Shown here piece after piece: positions 4,870-13,372 of a DNA stretch of 15,209 nucleotides. Numbering within the stretch: the first letter of the stretch is position 1; each line of letters begins with the position of its first letter. The stretch lies in contig PHEM01000042.1 in the NCBI GenBank assembly GCA_002842935.1, positions 1 through 15,209 of the forward strand. The letters run 5' to 3'. A model generated the notes under the pieces. It was not told where the DNA came from and did no database searches. It saw only the letters and a list, made by a program, of their open reading frames with translations. The stretch comes from Alphaproteobacteria bacterium HGW-Alphaproteobacteria-13. GTDB taxonomy: Bacteria > Pseudomonadota > Alphaproteobacteria > Sphingomonadales > Sphingomonadaceae. Both the position numbers and the translations under genes were made by a program.

Positions 4870-6942
4870 ATGGCAAACCCCAAGAAAATCACCTTGTCCC
4901 AGTCCCGGGACATTCCCTTCAACAAGCTGGTGCTCTCAAGCCGCAACGTGCGCCGCGTGCAGGCAGGCGTGTCGATTGAGGATCTGGCAGAGGACATCGC
5001 CCGGCGCACGCTACTGCAATCCCTGAGCGTGCGGCCTATCCCCGGTGAGGACGATCAGCCCACGGACCAATATGAGGTACAGGCGGGTGGGCGCCGGTAC
5101 CGGGCGCTTGAACTGCTGATCAAGCAGAAGCGCCTCAATAAAACCGCGCCTATCCCCTGCGTCATCCGCGAAGACGGCATTCTCGAAGAGGATTCGCTGG
5201 CCGAGAACGTCCAGCGGCAGGCGCTCCATCCGCTCGACCAGTTCCGCGCGTTTCAGTCCCTGAAAGATCAGGGCCTTGGCGACGAGGAGATCGCCGCGCG
5301 CTTTTTCGTGACGCCGCAAATCGTCAAGCAGCGGCTGAAGCTGGCGTCCGTGTCGCCGAAGCTGCTCGACATCTATGCGACCGACGAGATGACGCTCGAA
5401 CAGCTCATGGCTTTCACGATCTCGGGCGATCCTGCCCGGCAGGAACAGGTCTGGGAAACGGTCAAGCGTGGCTACAATGATGCGCCCTATTACATCAAGA
5501 AGCTGCTGACCGAGAACACCGTTGCTGCTCGCGACAAGCGAGCCCTGTTTATCGGCATCAATGCCTATGACGCCGCGGGTGGCGTCGTGCTGCGCGATCT
5601 GTTTTCGCAGAACGATGATGGCTGGTTGCAGGACGTGGCGCTCCTGGAACGCCTGGTCGCCGCGAAGCTGACCAGTGAAGCTGAGACGATCAAGGCGGAA
5701 AGCTGGCGCTGGGTCCAGATCGCCCAGGACTTCCCCTATGGGCATACTGGCGGTTTGCGTCGTGTCATGGGCGAAATGCAGCCGCTGTCGGATGAGGAAC
5801 AAGCAAAGCGCGAAGCCCTGCGCGACGAAATGGCGGAAATTGAAGAACGCTATTCGGATACCGACGAGGAGCTTCCCGAAGAAGTTGACCGGCGGCTTGC
5901 TGAGATCGAGGCTGAACTCGACGGTTTCGAAGATCGGCCCGTCACCTACGATCCCGCCGAAATCGCTCGCGCGGGCGCGTTCGTCAGCATCGACGGCGAC
6001 GGTCGGCTCAAGGCCGAACGCGGCTATGTCCGGCCCGAGGACGAGGCGCAGAATGAGGCTGATGGCGAAGCAGCCGACGCCTTCGTCCGCGATCATGTCG
6101 AAATCGTCCATGTCGGTGCAGACGGCGAGACCCGGCAGGTCGATCCGGTCACGGCGCTATCCGGTAATGGACACCCCGCCGAGGAGGAGGAAGACGGTAT
6201 CAAGCCGCTGTCCGACCGGCTGGTGATGGAATTGACCGCGCACCGCACGCTCGCCTTGCGCGATGCGTTGGCGGGCGACCCGGACATCGCCTTCATCGCC
6301 CTATTGCATGGGTTGGCGCTCCAGACCTTCTATCGCTACGCCACCGATAGCTGCCTGGAGATCACAGGCAAGAGCAGCGGCTTTTCCGTACAGGGACCAG
6401 ACCTGAAGGAATGCCCATCGGCAAAGGCTATTGAGGACCGCCAGATCAATTGGGAAAAACAGCTTCCCGACGAACCTGATCTGCTCTGGGAGTTCCTCTG
6501 CGGCATCGACCATGATAGCCGCATGGCGCTTTTTGCTCATTGCGCCTCGCTCACCGTCAACGCCCTGCATGAGCCCTGGAACCGGGCACAGGGCCGCCGG
6601 CGCCATGCCGACCAGCTCGCCTGCGCCCTGTCGCTCGACATGTCCGCCGCCGGGTGGAAGCCGACCGCTGAGAATTACCTGAACCGGGTGCCCAAGGCGC
6701 GCATCCTGGAGGCAGTGACGGAAGCCAAGGGCGATGCTGCGGCCGAACTGATCGATCATCTGAAGAAATCGGACATGGCCGAACAGGCCGAGCGACTGCT
6801 TGAAGGCACCGGCTGGCTGCCGGAACCGCTGAGGACGTCCGGTGTCGAGTCCATGAATGCGCCGAATACGGACGAACCGGAGGTGTCGGAGGCGGATGTT
6901 TCCGCGGCGGCCCTGCCGGAATTCCTCACCGCCGCCGAGTGA
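4870..6942 (+). CDS. ParB/RepB/Spo0J-like partition family protein, long form
   Basis: A 690-residue protein. The N-terminal 200 residues show the ParB_N (CTPase/nuclease-like) core: IPFNKLVLSSRNVRR (16-30), GGRRYRAL (73-80) and ENVQRQALHPLDQFRAF (112-128), then a helix-turn-helix (DEEIAARFFVTPQIVKQRLKL, about 138-158). The rest is about 490 residues that normal ParB proteins (about 300) lack: an acidic, coiled-coil-prone stretch (about 310-355, rich in E and R), a linker and an alpha-helical C-terminal domain of unknown function. Such long ParB-like proteins are common on alphaproteobacterial conjugative elements, usually without a ParA partner, and none is seen here. It could bind element DNA for maintenance, regulation or protection. 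The start at 4870 is well supported by GGAGAAA (4858-4864). It is the first gene of the 4870-14317 block. Confidence 0.88.
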   Translation: MANPKKITLSQSRDIPFNKLVLSSRNVRRVQAGVSIEDLAEDIARRTLLQSLSVRPIPGEDDQPTDQYEVQAGGRRYRALELLIKQKRLNKTAPIPCVIREDGILEEDSLAENVQRQALHPLDQFRAFQSLKDQGLGDEEIAARFFVTPQIVKQRLKLASVSPKLLDIYATDEMTLEQLMAFTISGDPARQEQVWETVKRGYNDAPYYIKKLLTENTVAARDKRALFIGINAYDAAGGVVLRDLFSQNDDGWLQDVALLERLVAAKLTSEAETIKAESWRWVQIAQDFPYGHTGGLRRVMGEMQPLSDEEQAKREALRDEMAEIEERYSDTDEELPEEVDRRLAEIEAELDGFEDRPVTYDPAEIARAGAFVSIDGDGRLKAERGYVRPEDEAQNEADGEAADAFVRDHVEIVHVGADGETRQVDPVTALSGNGHPAEEEEDGIKPLSDRLVMELTAHRTLALRDALAGDPDIAFIALLHGLALQTFYRYATDSCLEITGKSSGFSVQGPDLKECPSAKAIEDRQINWEKQLPDEPDLLWEFLCGIDHDSRMALFAHCASLTVNALHEPWNRAQGRRRHADQLACALSLDMSAAGWKPTAENYLNRVPKARILEAVTEAKGDAAAELIDHLKKSDMAEQAERLLEGTGWLPEPLRTSGVESMNAPNTDEPEVSEADVSAAALPEFLTAAE

Positions 6943-6968
6943 ACCTTCCGTCAATTCCTATCCATCAC

Positions 6969-7027
6969 GGCCCGGCCCCGCGCGGCACAGTCTGCGCAAA
7001 TCAAAAGAAGGGCCGGGCCTTTCATTT
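6969..7027 (+). terminator. GC-rich inverted repeat followed by T-rich tract after the ParB-like gene
   Basis: GGCCCGGCCC (6969-6978) and GGGCCGGGCC (7010-7019) are perfect complements, with a 31-base loop that contains a smaller GCGC/GCGC pairing. TTTCATTT follows at 7020-7027. This could act as a weak intrinsic terminator or attenuator between the ParB-like gene and the next gene, or as a leader structure for the latter, whose Shine-Dalgarno GGAGG starts at 7030. The large loop and interrupted T-run make strong termination doubtful. Confidence 0.45.
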
Positions 7028-7039
7028 ATGGAGGCTCAT

Positions 7040-7675
7040 ATGCCGACCGTCATTGAAACCACCGTCTTCACCTTCGATGAGCTGTCAGACGCCGCCAAGG
7101 AACGCGCCCGCGAATGGTATCGGATCAGCAACCTCGATTACGATTGGTGGGATTGCACTTACGATGATTTCTCCACCATTTGCGAAATCCTCGGCATCGA
7201 GCTTGCAACCCATCCTGTCCGGCTGATGGGCGGCGGGACGCGGCAAAAGCCCTGTATCCAATTCCGAGGTTTCTGGAGCCAGGGCGATGGGGCCTCTTTT
7301 GAGGGCCGGTGGCAACATGCCAAGGGCAGCGTGGCGAAGATCAAAGCCTATGCACCGAAAGACGCCGAACTGCACGATATCGCCGCGCGCCTGAACGCGA
7401 TTCAGCGGCGCAATTTCTATCAGCTCTACGCCATCATCACCCAGCGCGGCCATTATTGCCACGAGAACACCATGCAATTCGATGTGCGCCGCGATGATGC
7501 TGAGGCGACCGCCGATGCCGAGGACATCATTACTGGTGCCATGCGTGATCTTGCCCGCTGGCTCTATGCGCGGCTGGAGACGGAATACGAATTCCTCAAC
7601 TCCGACGAGATGGTTGAGGAAAGCATCACCGCCAATGCCTACACCTTCACCTGTAGCGGCGGGCGGTTCGGGTGA
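7040..7675 (+). CDS. Conserved hypothetical protein of conjugative elements/phages
   Basis: A 211-residue soluble protein without signal peptide or membrane segment. The N-terminus has a characteristic phrase, FTFDELSDAAKERAREWYR (about residues 9-27), followed by aromatic and acidic residues (NLDYDWWDCTYDDF). Similar FDELS-x-AK-x-A-W proteins occur in phages and mobile elements of Proteobacteria. Some database entries label them 'antitoxin of toxin-antitoxin stability system', but I see no antitoxin fold or adjacent toxin and would not use that name. The C-terminal half is rich in aromatic residues and histidines (RGHYCHENTMQF). The start at 7040 is placed by GGAGG (7030-7034); the in-frame ATG at 7028 overlaps that site and is less likely. 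It lies between the ParB-like and helicase genes in the same orientation, so a role in the same module is likely but undefined. Confidence 0.7.
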   Translation: MPTVIETTVFTFDELSDAAKERAREWYRISNLDYDWWDCTYDDFSTICEILGIELATHPVRLMGGGTRQKPCIQFRGFWSQGDGASFEGRWQHAKGSVAKIKAYAPKDAELHDIAARLNAIQRRNFYQLYAIITQRGHYCHENTMQFDVRRDDAEATADAEDIITGAMRDLARWLYARLETEYEFLNSDEMVEESITANAYTFTCSGGRFG

Positions 7676-7702
7676 AAGTGAGAGGCGTTTCCGGGAAGGG
7701 TG

Positions 7703-7761
7703 AACCGGAGCGGGTGAGAGAAAGCCTGTTCCGGTCCGGTTTTCAAACTCTCAACCCGGAG
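7703..7761 (+). promoter_or_regulatory. Leader with two alternative stems before the helicase gene
   Basis: CGGGTGAGAG (7711-7720) can pair with CTCTCAACCCG (7748-7758, one bulged A). AACCGGA (7703-7709) can pair with TCCGGTT (7735-7741). The two pairings interleave, so they are either alternatives or a pseudoknot. The first stem ends at the edge of the Shine-Dalgarno GGAG (7758-7761), 7 bases before the ATG at 7769. A translational switch is possible, but this is inferred from pairing alone. Confidence 0.4.
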
Positions 7762-7768
7762 ACATCCC

Positions 7769-10700
7769 ATGAATTATGCTCTACCCGTGGCGGCGGCGCA
7801 AACCGCCGCCTCCCTGAACCTGCCGAAGGGCCGCGCGCCCGAGATTATTGCAAGCTGCATCCTCACCGCCGCCAACCGCATCCTTGCCGGTCTGGAGCGC
7901 GGCACCACCATTGAAAGCCGCATCTTGCGCCAGGCGATGGAAGAGGCATTCGGCGGCTCGGACGCCGAAGGCTTCTGGTCCTGGAAAGACGCCTATGAAG
8001 CTTGCGAGACCGCCCAGGTGCTGTTCCTCAAGAAATATGGCCGCGCCATGCAGGAAAGGGCGGCATCGCCCGCCGCGCTTTTGTCGATGATCAGCCGCAT
8101 CGCCGGACTGCTCCCTACCCATACGCGGCGTTCGGAAGAATCCCAGAATCTCCAGCAATTTTCCACGCCCGCGCCCCTGGCGCTGCTGGCGGCGATGGCT
8201 GCCGGGATTACGCCTGATGACGTGGTGCTGGAGCCGTCTGCCGGGACCGGCCTGATGGCCATTTTAGCCGAGATCATGCCCGCGTGCGGAGGCACGCAAA
8301 ATACAGGTAAGCCTCGACTGGCGCTCAACGAGATCGCCGAGACGCGCGTGGCGTTATTGCGGCGGCTGTTTCCCGACGCCGTTACCTCCACCCATGACGC
8401 GGCCAGCATTGATGATCGGTTGGCGGACGATGTTGCGCCGTCGGTTGTCATCATGAACCCACCTTTCTCCGCTGCGCTCCACGTGCAGGGGCGCGTGTCT
8501 GATGCCGATTTCCATCATGTGCGTTCGGCTCTGGCGCGTTTGTCGGATGGCGGGCGGCTGGTGACGATCACCGGCCATAATTTCCCTTATGAGCGCCTGA
8601 ACGGCGCAATTCGCTTTTCCTGCGTCATTGATGGCAGCGCCTATGCCAGGCACGGCACGACATTCGAGACGCGCCTCACCGTGATCGACAAAGCCCCGGA
8701 TGATGGCGTTTCCCCGATCATGCCGGCGGCGCAAAGTGCTGCCGAACTGCTCGCCAATGTCATCGAGCATGTGCCGCCACGCATGAAGGTGGAAGGCGAG
8801 ATCGGTCTTGGTGCGACAGCGAAGCCCGTTGTCGCGATCGGCTGCGCTCCGGCTGCACCCAGGCCGATGGCCATTTCCACGGCACCGGAGGCGACCGAGC
8901 TGGCCTATGAGCCAATCGAATGGAAAGCCAGCGAAGGCGCTGATCTCGCCGACACGCTCTATGAGGGCTACGCCCTGCAATCGATCTGTATTGAAGGCGC
9001 GCAGCCGCACCCAACAAAGCTGGTGCAATCGGCGGCCATGGCCTCGGTCGCGCCGCCGCAGCCGAGCTACCGACCGCATCTCCCCACGCATATCATAAAG
9101 AGCGGCGTGCTTTCCGACGCGCAGCTTGAGAGTGTCATCTACGCTGGAGAAGCCCATTCGCGTCACTTGGTCGGATCATGGACGCTCGACGATACGTTCG
9201 ACAATATTCATGCCGCCGCTGACGATGCAGAGAACGCCGTACAGTTCCGGCGCGGCTGGTTCCTTGGCGATGGCACCGGTTGCGGCAAGGGGCGGCAGGT
9301 CGCGGGCATCATCCTCGACAACTGGATCAAGGGCCGCCGCAAGGCAGTCTGGCTCAGCCGGTCCGACAAGCTCCTTGAAGACGCGCAGCGCGACTGGTCG
9401 GCGCTCGGCATGGAAAAGCTGCGGGTAGCACCCTTGTCGCGCTTCAAGCAGGGCACGCCGATTAGATTGTCCGAAGGCATCCTTTTCGTCACCTATGCGA
9501 CCCTGCGGTCTGCCGAGCGCGAAGGGAAAGCCTCACGCCTTCAGCAGATTATCGACTGGCTTGGCCATGACTTTGATGGCGTGATCGTCTTCGACGAAGC
9601 CCATGCCATGGCCAATGCCGCCGGCGGCAAGGGTGAGCGCGGCGATGTCGCGCCGTCGCAGCAGGGCCGTGCCGGGCTGCGATTGCAGCGCGCCGTGCCG
9701 GATGCCCGCGTGGTCTATGTGTCGGCGACCGGCGCGACCGACGTGCGCAATCTCGCCTATGCCGAGCGGTTGGGTCTCTGGGGTGGCGAGGATTTCCCCT
9801 TCGCCAACCGTGGCGAGTTTGTTCAGGCCGTCGAAGCAGGCGGTGTTGCGGCGATGGAGGTGATGTCGCGCGACATGAAGGCGCTCGGGCTCTATACCGC
9901 GCGGTCGCTGTCATACGAAGGTGTCGAGGTCGAGATCGTCGAGCATGCCCTGACGTCGGAGCAGGTGGCGATCTATGACGCCTATGCCGCCGCGTTTCAG
10001 GTCATTCACAACAATCTCAACGAAGCGCTCGAAGCCACAAACGTCACCGGCGAAAGCCGGACATTGAACGGTCAGGCGAAGTCGGCGGCCAAATCCGTCT
10101 TCGAGGGGGCGAAGCAGCGGTTCTTCAATGGCCTCATCACCGGCATGAAGGTCGTGACGCTGATCAAAAGCGTCGAGCGCGACATTGCCGCTGGTCTTGC
10201 CCCGATCATCCAGCTTGTCTCCACCGGCGAGGCAGTGATGGAAAGGAAGCTTGCCGACATTCCCGCCGAGGAATGGCACGACCTGACCATCGACTTGAGC
10301 CCGCGCGAGGTCGTCGGCTCCTATTTGCAGCATTCCTTCCCGACCCAGCTTTATGAGCCCTATACGGATGATGAAGGCAATCTGCGTTCGCGCCCCGCCT
10401 TCGATACGCAAGGCAACCCGATCCAATGCAAGGCGGCCTTGGCAGCACGGGATCGCATGATCGAGCAGCTTGCCACGCTCGATCCCGTGCCCGGCGCCCT
10501 CGACCAGATCATCCAGCATTTCGGGACGGACAAGGTCGCCGAGGTGACAGGGCGTTCGCGGCGTATTGTCAGGAAAGACGAGCGTCTTTGCGTTGAAAAC
10601 CGTCCAGCTTCGGCGAACCTCTCGGAAACCCAGGCCTTCATGGATGACGACAAGTCTATCCTCGTCTTCTCCGACGCCGGCGGCACGGGGCGCAGCTACC

Positions 10701-12085
10701 ATGCCGACCGGGGCGCGAAGAACCAGCGCCTGCGGGTTCACTACCTGCTCGAAGCGGGCTGGAAGGCCGATGCCGCCATTCAGGGGCTTGGGCGCTCTAA
10801 TCGCACCAATCAGGCGCAGCCGCCGCTGTTTCGGCCGATCGCCACGGATGTGAAGGCTGAAAAGCGGTTTCTGTCCACCATCGCCCGCCGCCTCGACACG
10901 CTGGGCGCCATCACGCGCGGCCAGCGCCAGACCGGCGGGCAGGGGCTGTTCCGCGCCGAGGACAATCTCGAAGGCGATCAGGCGCGCGCGGCGCTGCGGC
11001 AATTCTATATGTTGTTGGCGCAGGGCGGTATCGAGGGCTGCTCGCTCCAGAGGTTCGAGGAAGCCACCGGCCTGTCGCTGACCTTCGAGGGTGGGACGCT
11101 GAAGGAGGAACTTCCGCCTATCACCACCTTCCTCAATCGATTGCTGGCGCTGCCCATCGCCATGCAGAACGATTTGTTCACGGCCTTCGAGGAATTGCTC
11201 AACGCCCGGATCGAGGCCGCTATCACGGCGGGCCTGCATGATGCCGGGCTGGAAACCATCCGCGCCGAGAGCCTGATCGTCACTGATCGTCGCACCGTCT
11301 GGAAACATGACAGTGGTGCGGAAACCCGGCTGTTCACCATTCAGCGCAAGGACCGCAACAGGCCGATGTCTGTCGATGACGCATTGGCCATTCGTGATGG
11401 CAAGCTGCTGATCAATGAACGCTCGCACCGCGCGGCGGTCCGAACGTCCGCCACCAGCCTGATGCTTGATGATGGCAGCATGCAGCAGCGTTTTCGTCTG
11501 GCGCGGCCCATGCAGCGCGACACAATCGGTGTTGAGGATTTTGCATCGAGCCATTGGAAAGATGCCGAAGAGGCGGAATTTAGTGAAGTCTGGAGTGCTG
11601 AAGTTGCCAATGTGCCGGATTTCTCGACCAGCACATTCCATCTCGTCACCGGCTTGCTGTTGCCGATCTGGCGGCGCCTGCCGGAAAGCAACGCCCGCGT
11701 CTATCGTCTGCAAACGGATGACGGCGAGCGGGTGATCGGACGCATGTTGTCGCAAGTCGAGATGGAGGCTGTTTGTCGTAATCTTGGCATCTATGCGCCG
11801 AAAATCTCGCCCGCCGATGCCTGGGGCCTGATCCATGACGGCAAGGTCACGGCTCATCTGGCCGACGGCCTGTCATTGCGCCGCGTGCGGGTGATGAACG
11901 AAAACCGCGTTGAGTTGACCGGCTTTACCTCCGGCCTGGTCGATGCCCTGAAGGCGCGCGGGCTGGTGTCGGAAATCATCAATTGGAAGCTGCGGTTGTT
12001 CGTGCCGGTCGGTGATCGGGGGCGGATGATTTTCGAAAGCCTGCTCGACCGCTGGGCGCTGACGCAAATCGCGAAAAGGGGGTGA
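7769..12085 (+). CDS. Adenine-type methyltransferase-strawberry notch helicase fusion (DarB-like)
   Basis: A 1438-residue cytoplasmic protein. The N-terminal domain (about 125-310) is a Rossmann DNA methyltransferase: FSTPAPLA, motif I EPSAGTG (155-161) and catalytic NPPF (230-233), the signature of N6-adenine enzymes. From about 435 a superfamily 2 helicase of the strawberry notch type follows: Walker A GDGTGCGKGR (500-509), DEAH (609-612), SAT (652-654), VFSDAGGTGRS (966-976) and QGLGRSNRTNQ (1005-1015). The final 400 residues have no motif I can name. Phage P1 DarB has the same methyltransferase plus strawberry notch layout and protects incoming DNA from type I restriction. Related proteins are found on conjugative elements. 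By analogy this protein may methylate or remodel transferred DNA to evade host restriction (inference). The start at 7769 follows GGAG (7758-7761). The stop is 3 bases before the Toprim gene. Confidence 0.9.
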   Translation: MNYALPVAAAQTAASLNLPKGRAPEIIASCILTAANRILAGLERGTTIESRILRQAMEEAFGGSDAEGFWSWKDAYEACETAQVLFLKKYGRAMQERAASPAALLSMISRIAGLLPTHTRRSEESQNLQQFSTPAPLALLAAMAAGITPDDVVLEPSAGTGLMAILAEIMPACGGTQNTGKPRLALNEIAETRVALLRRLFPDAVTSTHDAASIDDRLADDVAPSVVIMNPPFSAALHVQGRVSDADFHHVRSALARLSDGGRLVTITGHNFPYERLNGAIRFSCVIDGSAYARHGTTFETRLTVIDKAPDDGVSPIMPAAQSAAELLANVIEHVPPRMKVEGEIGLGATAKPVVAIGCAPAAPRPMAISTAPEATELAYEPIEWKASEGADLADTLYEGYALQSICIEGAQPHPTKLVQSAAMASVAPPQPSYRPHLPTHIIKSGVLSDAQLESVIYAGEAHSRHLVGSWTLDDTFDNIHAAADDAENAVQFRRGWFLGDGTGCGKGRQVAGIILDNWIKGRRKAVWLSRSDKLLEDAQRDWSALGMEKLRVAPLSRFKQGTPIRLSEGILFVTYATLRSAEREGKASRLQQIIDWLGHDFDGVIVFDEAHAMANAAGGKGERGDVAPSQQGRAGLRLQRAVPDARVVYVSATGATDVRNLAYAERLGLWGGEDFPFANRGEFVQAVEAGGVAAMEVMSRDMKALGLYTARSLSYEGVEVEIVEHALTSEQVAIYDAYAAAFQVIHNNLNEALEATNVTGESRTLNGQAKSAAKSVFEGAKQRFFNGLITGMKVVTLIKSVERDIAAGLAPIIQLVSTGEAVMERKLADIPAEEWHDLTIDLSPREVVGSYLQHSFPTQLYEPYTDDEGNLRSRPAFDTQGNPIQCKAALAARDRMIEQLATLDPVPGALDQIIQHFGTDKVAEVTGRSRRIVRKDERLCVENRPASANLSETQAFMDDDKSILVFSDAGGTGRSYHADRGAKNQRLRVHYLLEAGWKADAAIQGLGRSNRTNQAQPPLFRPIATDVKAEKRFLSTIARRLDTLGAITRGQRQTGGQGLFRAEDNLEGDQARAALRQFYMLLAQGGIEGCSLQRFEEATGLSLTFEGGTLKEELPPITTFLNRLLALPIAMQNDLFTAFEELLNARIEAAITAGLHDAGLETIRAESLIVTDRRTVWKHDSGAETRLFTIQRKDRNRPMSVDDALAIRDGKLLINERSHRAAVRTSATSLMLDDGSMQQRFRLARPMQRDTIGVEDFASSHWKDAEEAEFSEVWSAEVANVPDFSTSTFHLVTGLLLPIWRRLPESNARVYRLQTDDGERVIGRMLSQVEMEAVCRNLGIYAPKISPADAWGLIHDGKVTAHLADGLSLRRVRVMNENRVELTGFTSGLVDALKARGLVSEIINWKLRLFVPVGDRGRMIFESLLDRWALTQIAKRG

Positions 12086-12088
12086 GCC

Positions 12089-13102
12089 ATGTCGAGCAAT
12101 AGCTTCGCGAAGGCGGGCGATCTGGCGCGCGGTCTCGGGCAAAATGCCGAGGCCGTGTGTCGAACCTATCTGCCCAAAGGCCGCCGTCTGGGCCGCTATT
12201 GGATCTGTGGAGATGTGCATGGAACGCCGGGCCGCAGTCTCTATGTTCAGCTTTTCGGCGAACGCGCCGGCAAATATGCCGACGCGGCGACGGGTGAACA
12301 TGGCGACCTCTTGGACCTCATCGCGGCCAACCGCGGCCTCGACTTTCGTGCGGCATGCGATGAGGCGAGGGCGTTCCTCAACCTGCCAATCATTCCGATG
12401 AAACGACCAGAACCGGCACCGCCCGGCACTTCGGATGCCGCGCGGCGGCTGTTTGCCGCGTCGGGTCCGATCCGGGGCACGTTGGCGGACGCCTATTTCC
12501 GCCAGCGCGGCATTATTCTGCCTGCTGATATTTCCGCCCTGCGATACCATCCGCGATGTTTCTACCGAGCGCCGTCGGAACGTCAGGAATGGCCCGCGCT
12601 GATTGCCGCCGTCAGTGATGGCTCTGGCAATGTGACTGGTGTGCATCGCACCTGGCTGTCGCCCGATGGCGGCAAGGCGCCGGTCGATCAGCCGCGCCGT
12701 GCGTTGGGGCATCTCGCCGGGAACGGGGTGCGCTTTGGCGCCGCCACCGACACCATGATCGCGGCGGAAGGCTTGGAGACCGCCCTGGCGCTCAAGATGG
12801 TCATGCCCGCCATGCCGGTCATCGCCGCCCTCTCGGCTGCGCACCTCGCCGCTCTCAACCTGTCGCCGATGCTGCGCCGACTCTATATCGCGCGCGATAA
12901 TGACGAGGCCGGCCGATTTGCGCTGGAGAAACTGCGATCCAGAGCCACCGAGATCGACATCCGCGAACTGGTCCCACGGGCGGAGGATTTCAACGCTGAT
13001 CTCCTTACCCTCGGGCCGGATCGTCTGCGAGGCTGGATCGGGGAGCAACTCGCCCCGGACGATAGTCATTTCCTCATCCACCATGGGCTGCAATGCGCAT
13101 GA
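12089..13102 (+). CDS. Toprim domain protein, primase-like (DUF7146-type)
   Basis: A 337-residue protein. Residues about 10-100 resemble the N-terminal region of plasmid/phage primases (RYWICGDVHG, then GKYADAATGEHGDLLDLI), but only one cysteine is present, so no CHC2 zinc site can form. The Toprim core is clear: AAEGLETALAL with E227 (catalytic glutamate), then YIARDNDEAG with D270 and D272 (metal-binding DxD), and a final EDFNADLL. Proteins of this class usually synthesise primers or process DNA on phages and conjugative plasmids. Here it would plausibly convert or replicate transferred single-stranded DNA together with the helicase. It starts 3 bases after the helicase stop, and its Shine-Dalgarno (AAAAGGGGGTGA, 12074-12085) is inside the helicase coding end, so the two are translationally coupled. 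A complete helicase-linked primase is not present in this polypeptide. Confidence 0.85.
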   Translation: MSSNSFAKAGDLARGLGQNAEAVCRTYLPKGRRLGRYWICGDVHGTPGRSLYVQLFGERAGKYADAATGEHGDLLDLIAANRGLDFRAACDEARAFLNLPIIPMKRPEPAPPGTSDAARRLFAASGPIRGTLADAYFRQRGIILPADISALRYHPRCFYRAPSERQEWPALIAAVSDGSGNVTGVHRTWLSPDGGKAPVDQPRRALGHLAGNGVRFGAATDTMIAAEGLETALALKMVMPAMPVIAALSAAHLAALNLSPMLRRLYIARDNDEAGRFALEKLRSRATEIDIRELVPRAEDFNADLLTLGPDRLRGWIGEQLAPDDSHFLIHHGLQCA

Positions 13103-13143
13103 TGGCGCGTCGGCAGGCCGTGACGGGGTTGAGCATTCCGGCA

Positions 13144-13367
13144 GGTCTCACCGTTCGCAAAGAGGCCGCGCCCCGGCCTTTCCAAAAGGGGTATCTGCCA
13201 GCGCCAATCGGCTTTGCAACGGCTGCGCCGTCCTCCACTGCGTTGCGGCCCCCAAGGCGCGAATGCGCCGTTATCGCAAATATAAAGGGGTGCAAACCCG
13301 CTTTGCGGCGCTGGCGGGCGATCCCCGGAAAGGCCGCGAAGGCGCGGCCTCACGAAACCGGGAGACC
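13144..13367 (+). ncRNA. Candidate structured RNA / folded 5' leader of the SLOG gene
   Basis: Nearly the whole gap between the Toprim and SLOG genes folds by hand. Arms in order are GGTCTC (13144-13149) with GAGACC (13362-13367); GAGGCCGCGCC (13162-13172) with GGCGCGGCCTC (13341-13351); GGCCTTTCC (13175-13183) with GGAAAGGCC (13327-13335); GGGG (13188-13191) with CCCC (13323-13326); GCCAGCGCC (13197-13205) with GGCGCTGGC (13307-13315); and TTTGCA (13213-13218) with TGCAAA (13291-13296). Inside are hairpin ACGGC-TGC-GCCGT (13219-13231) and arm TTGCG/CGCAA (13243-13247, 13275-13279) capped by GGCGC-GAAT-GCGCC (13256-13269). Extra G-U pairs on the plus strand (13196-13316, 13194-13318) slightly favour plus-strand transcription. 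The 3' arm contains the Shine-Dalgarno GGGAG (13360-13364), so the outer stem would mask it. No protein-coding frame is convincing here. It could also be a non-coding repeat or a DNA-level element such as an origin. Confidence 0.5.
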
Positions 13368-13372
13368 CCGCC

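Noticed and set aside
5011..6111. 366-codon minus-strand open frame under the ParB-like gene
   Set aside because: It is antisense to clear ParB motifs and has no domain of its own.
9911..11857. 648-codon minus-strand open frame under the helicase gene
   Set aside because: It is antisense to conserved helicase motifs, consistent with shadow reading in high-GC DNA.
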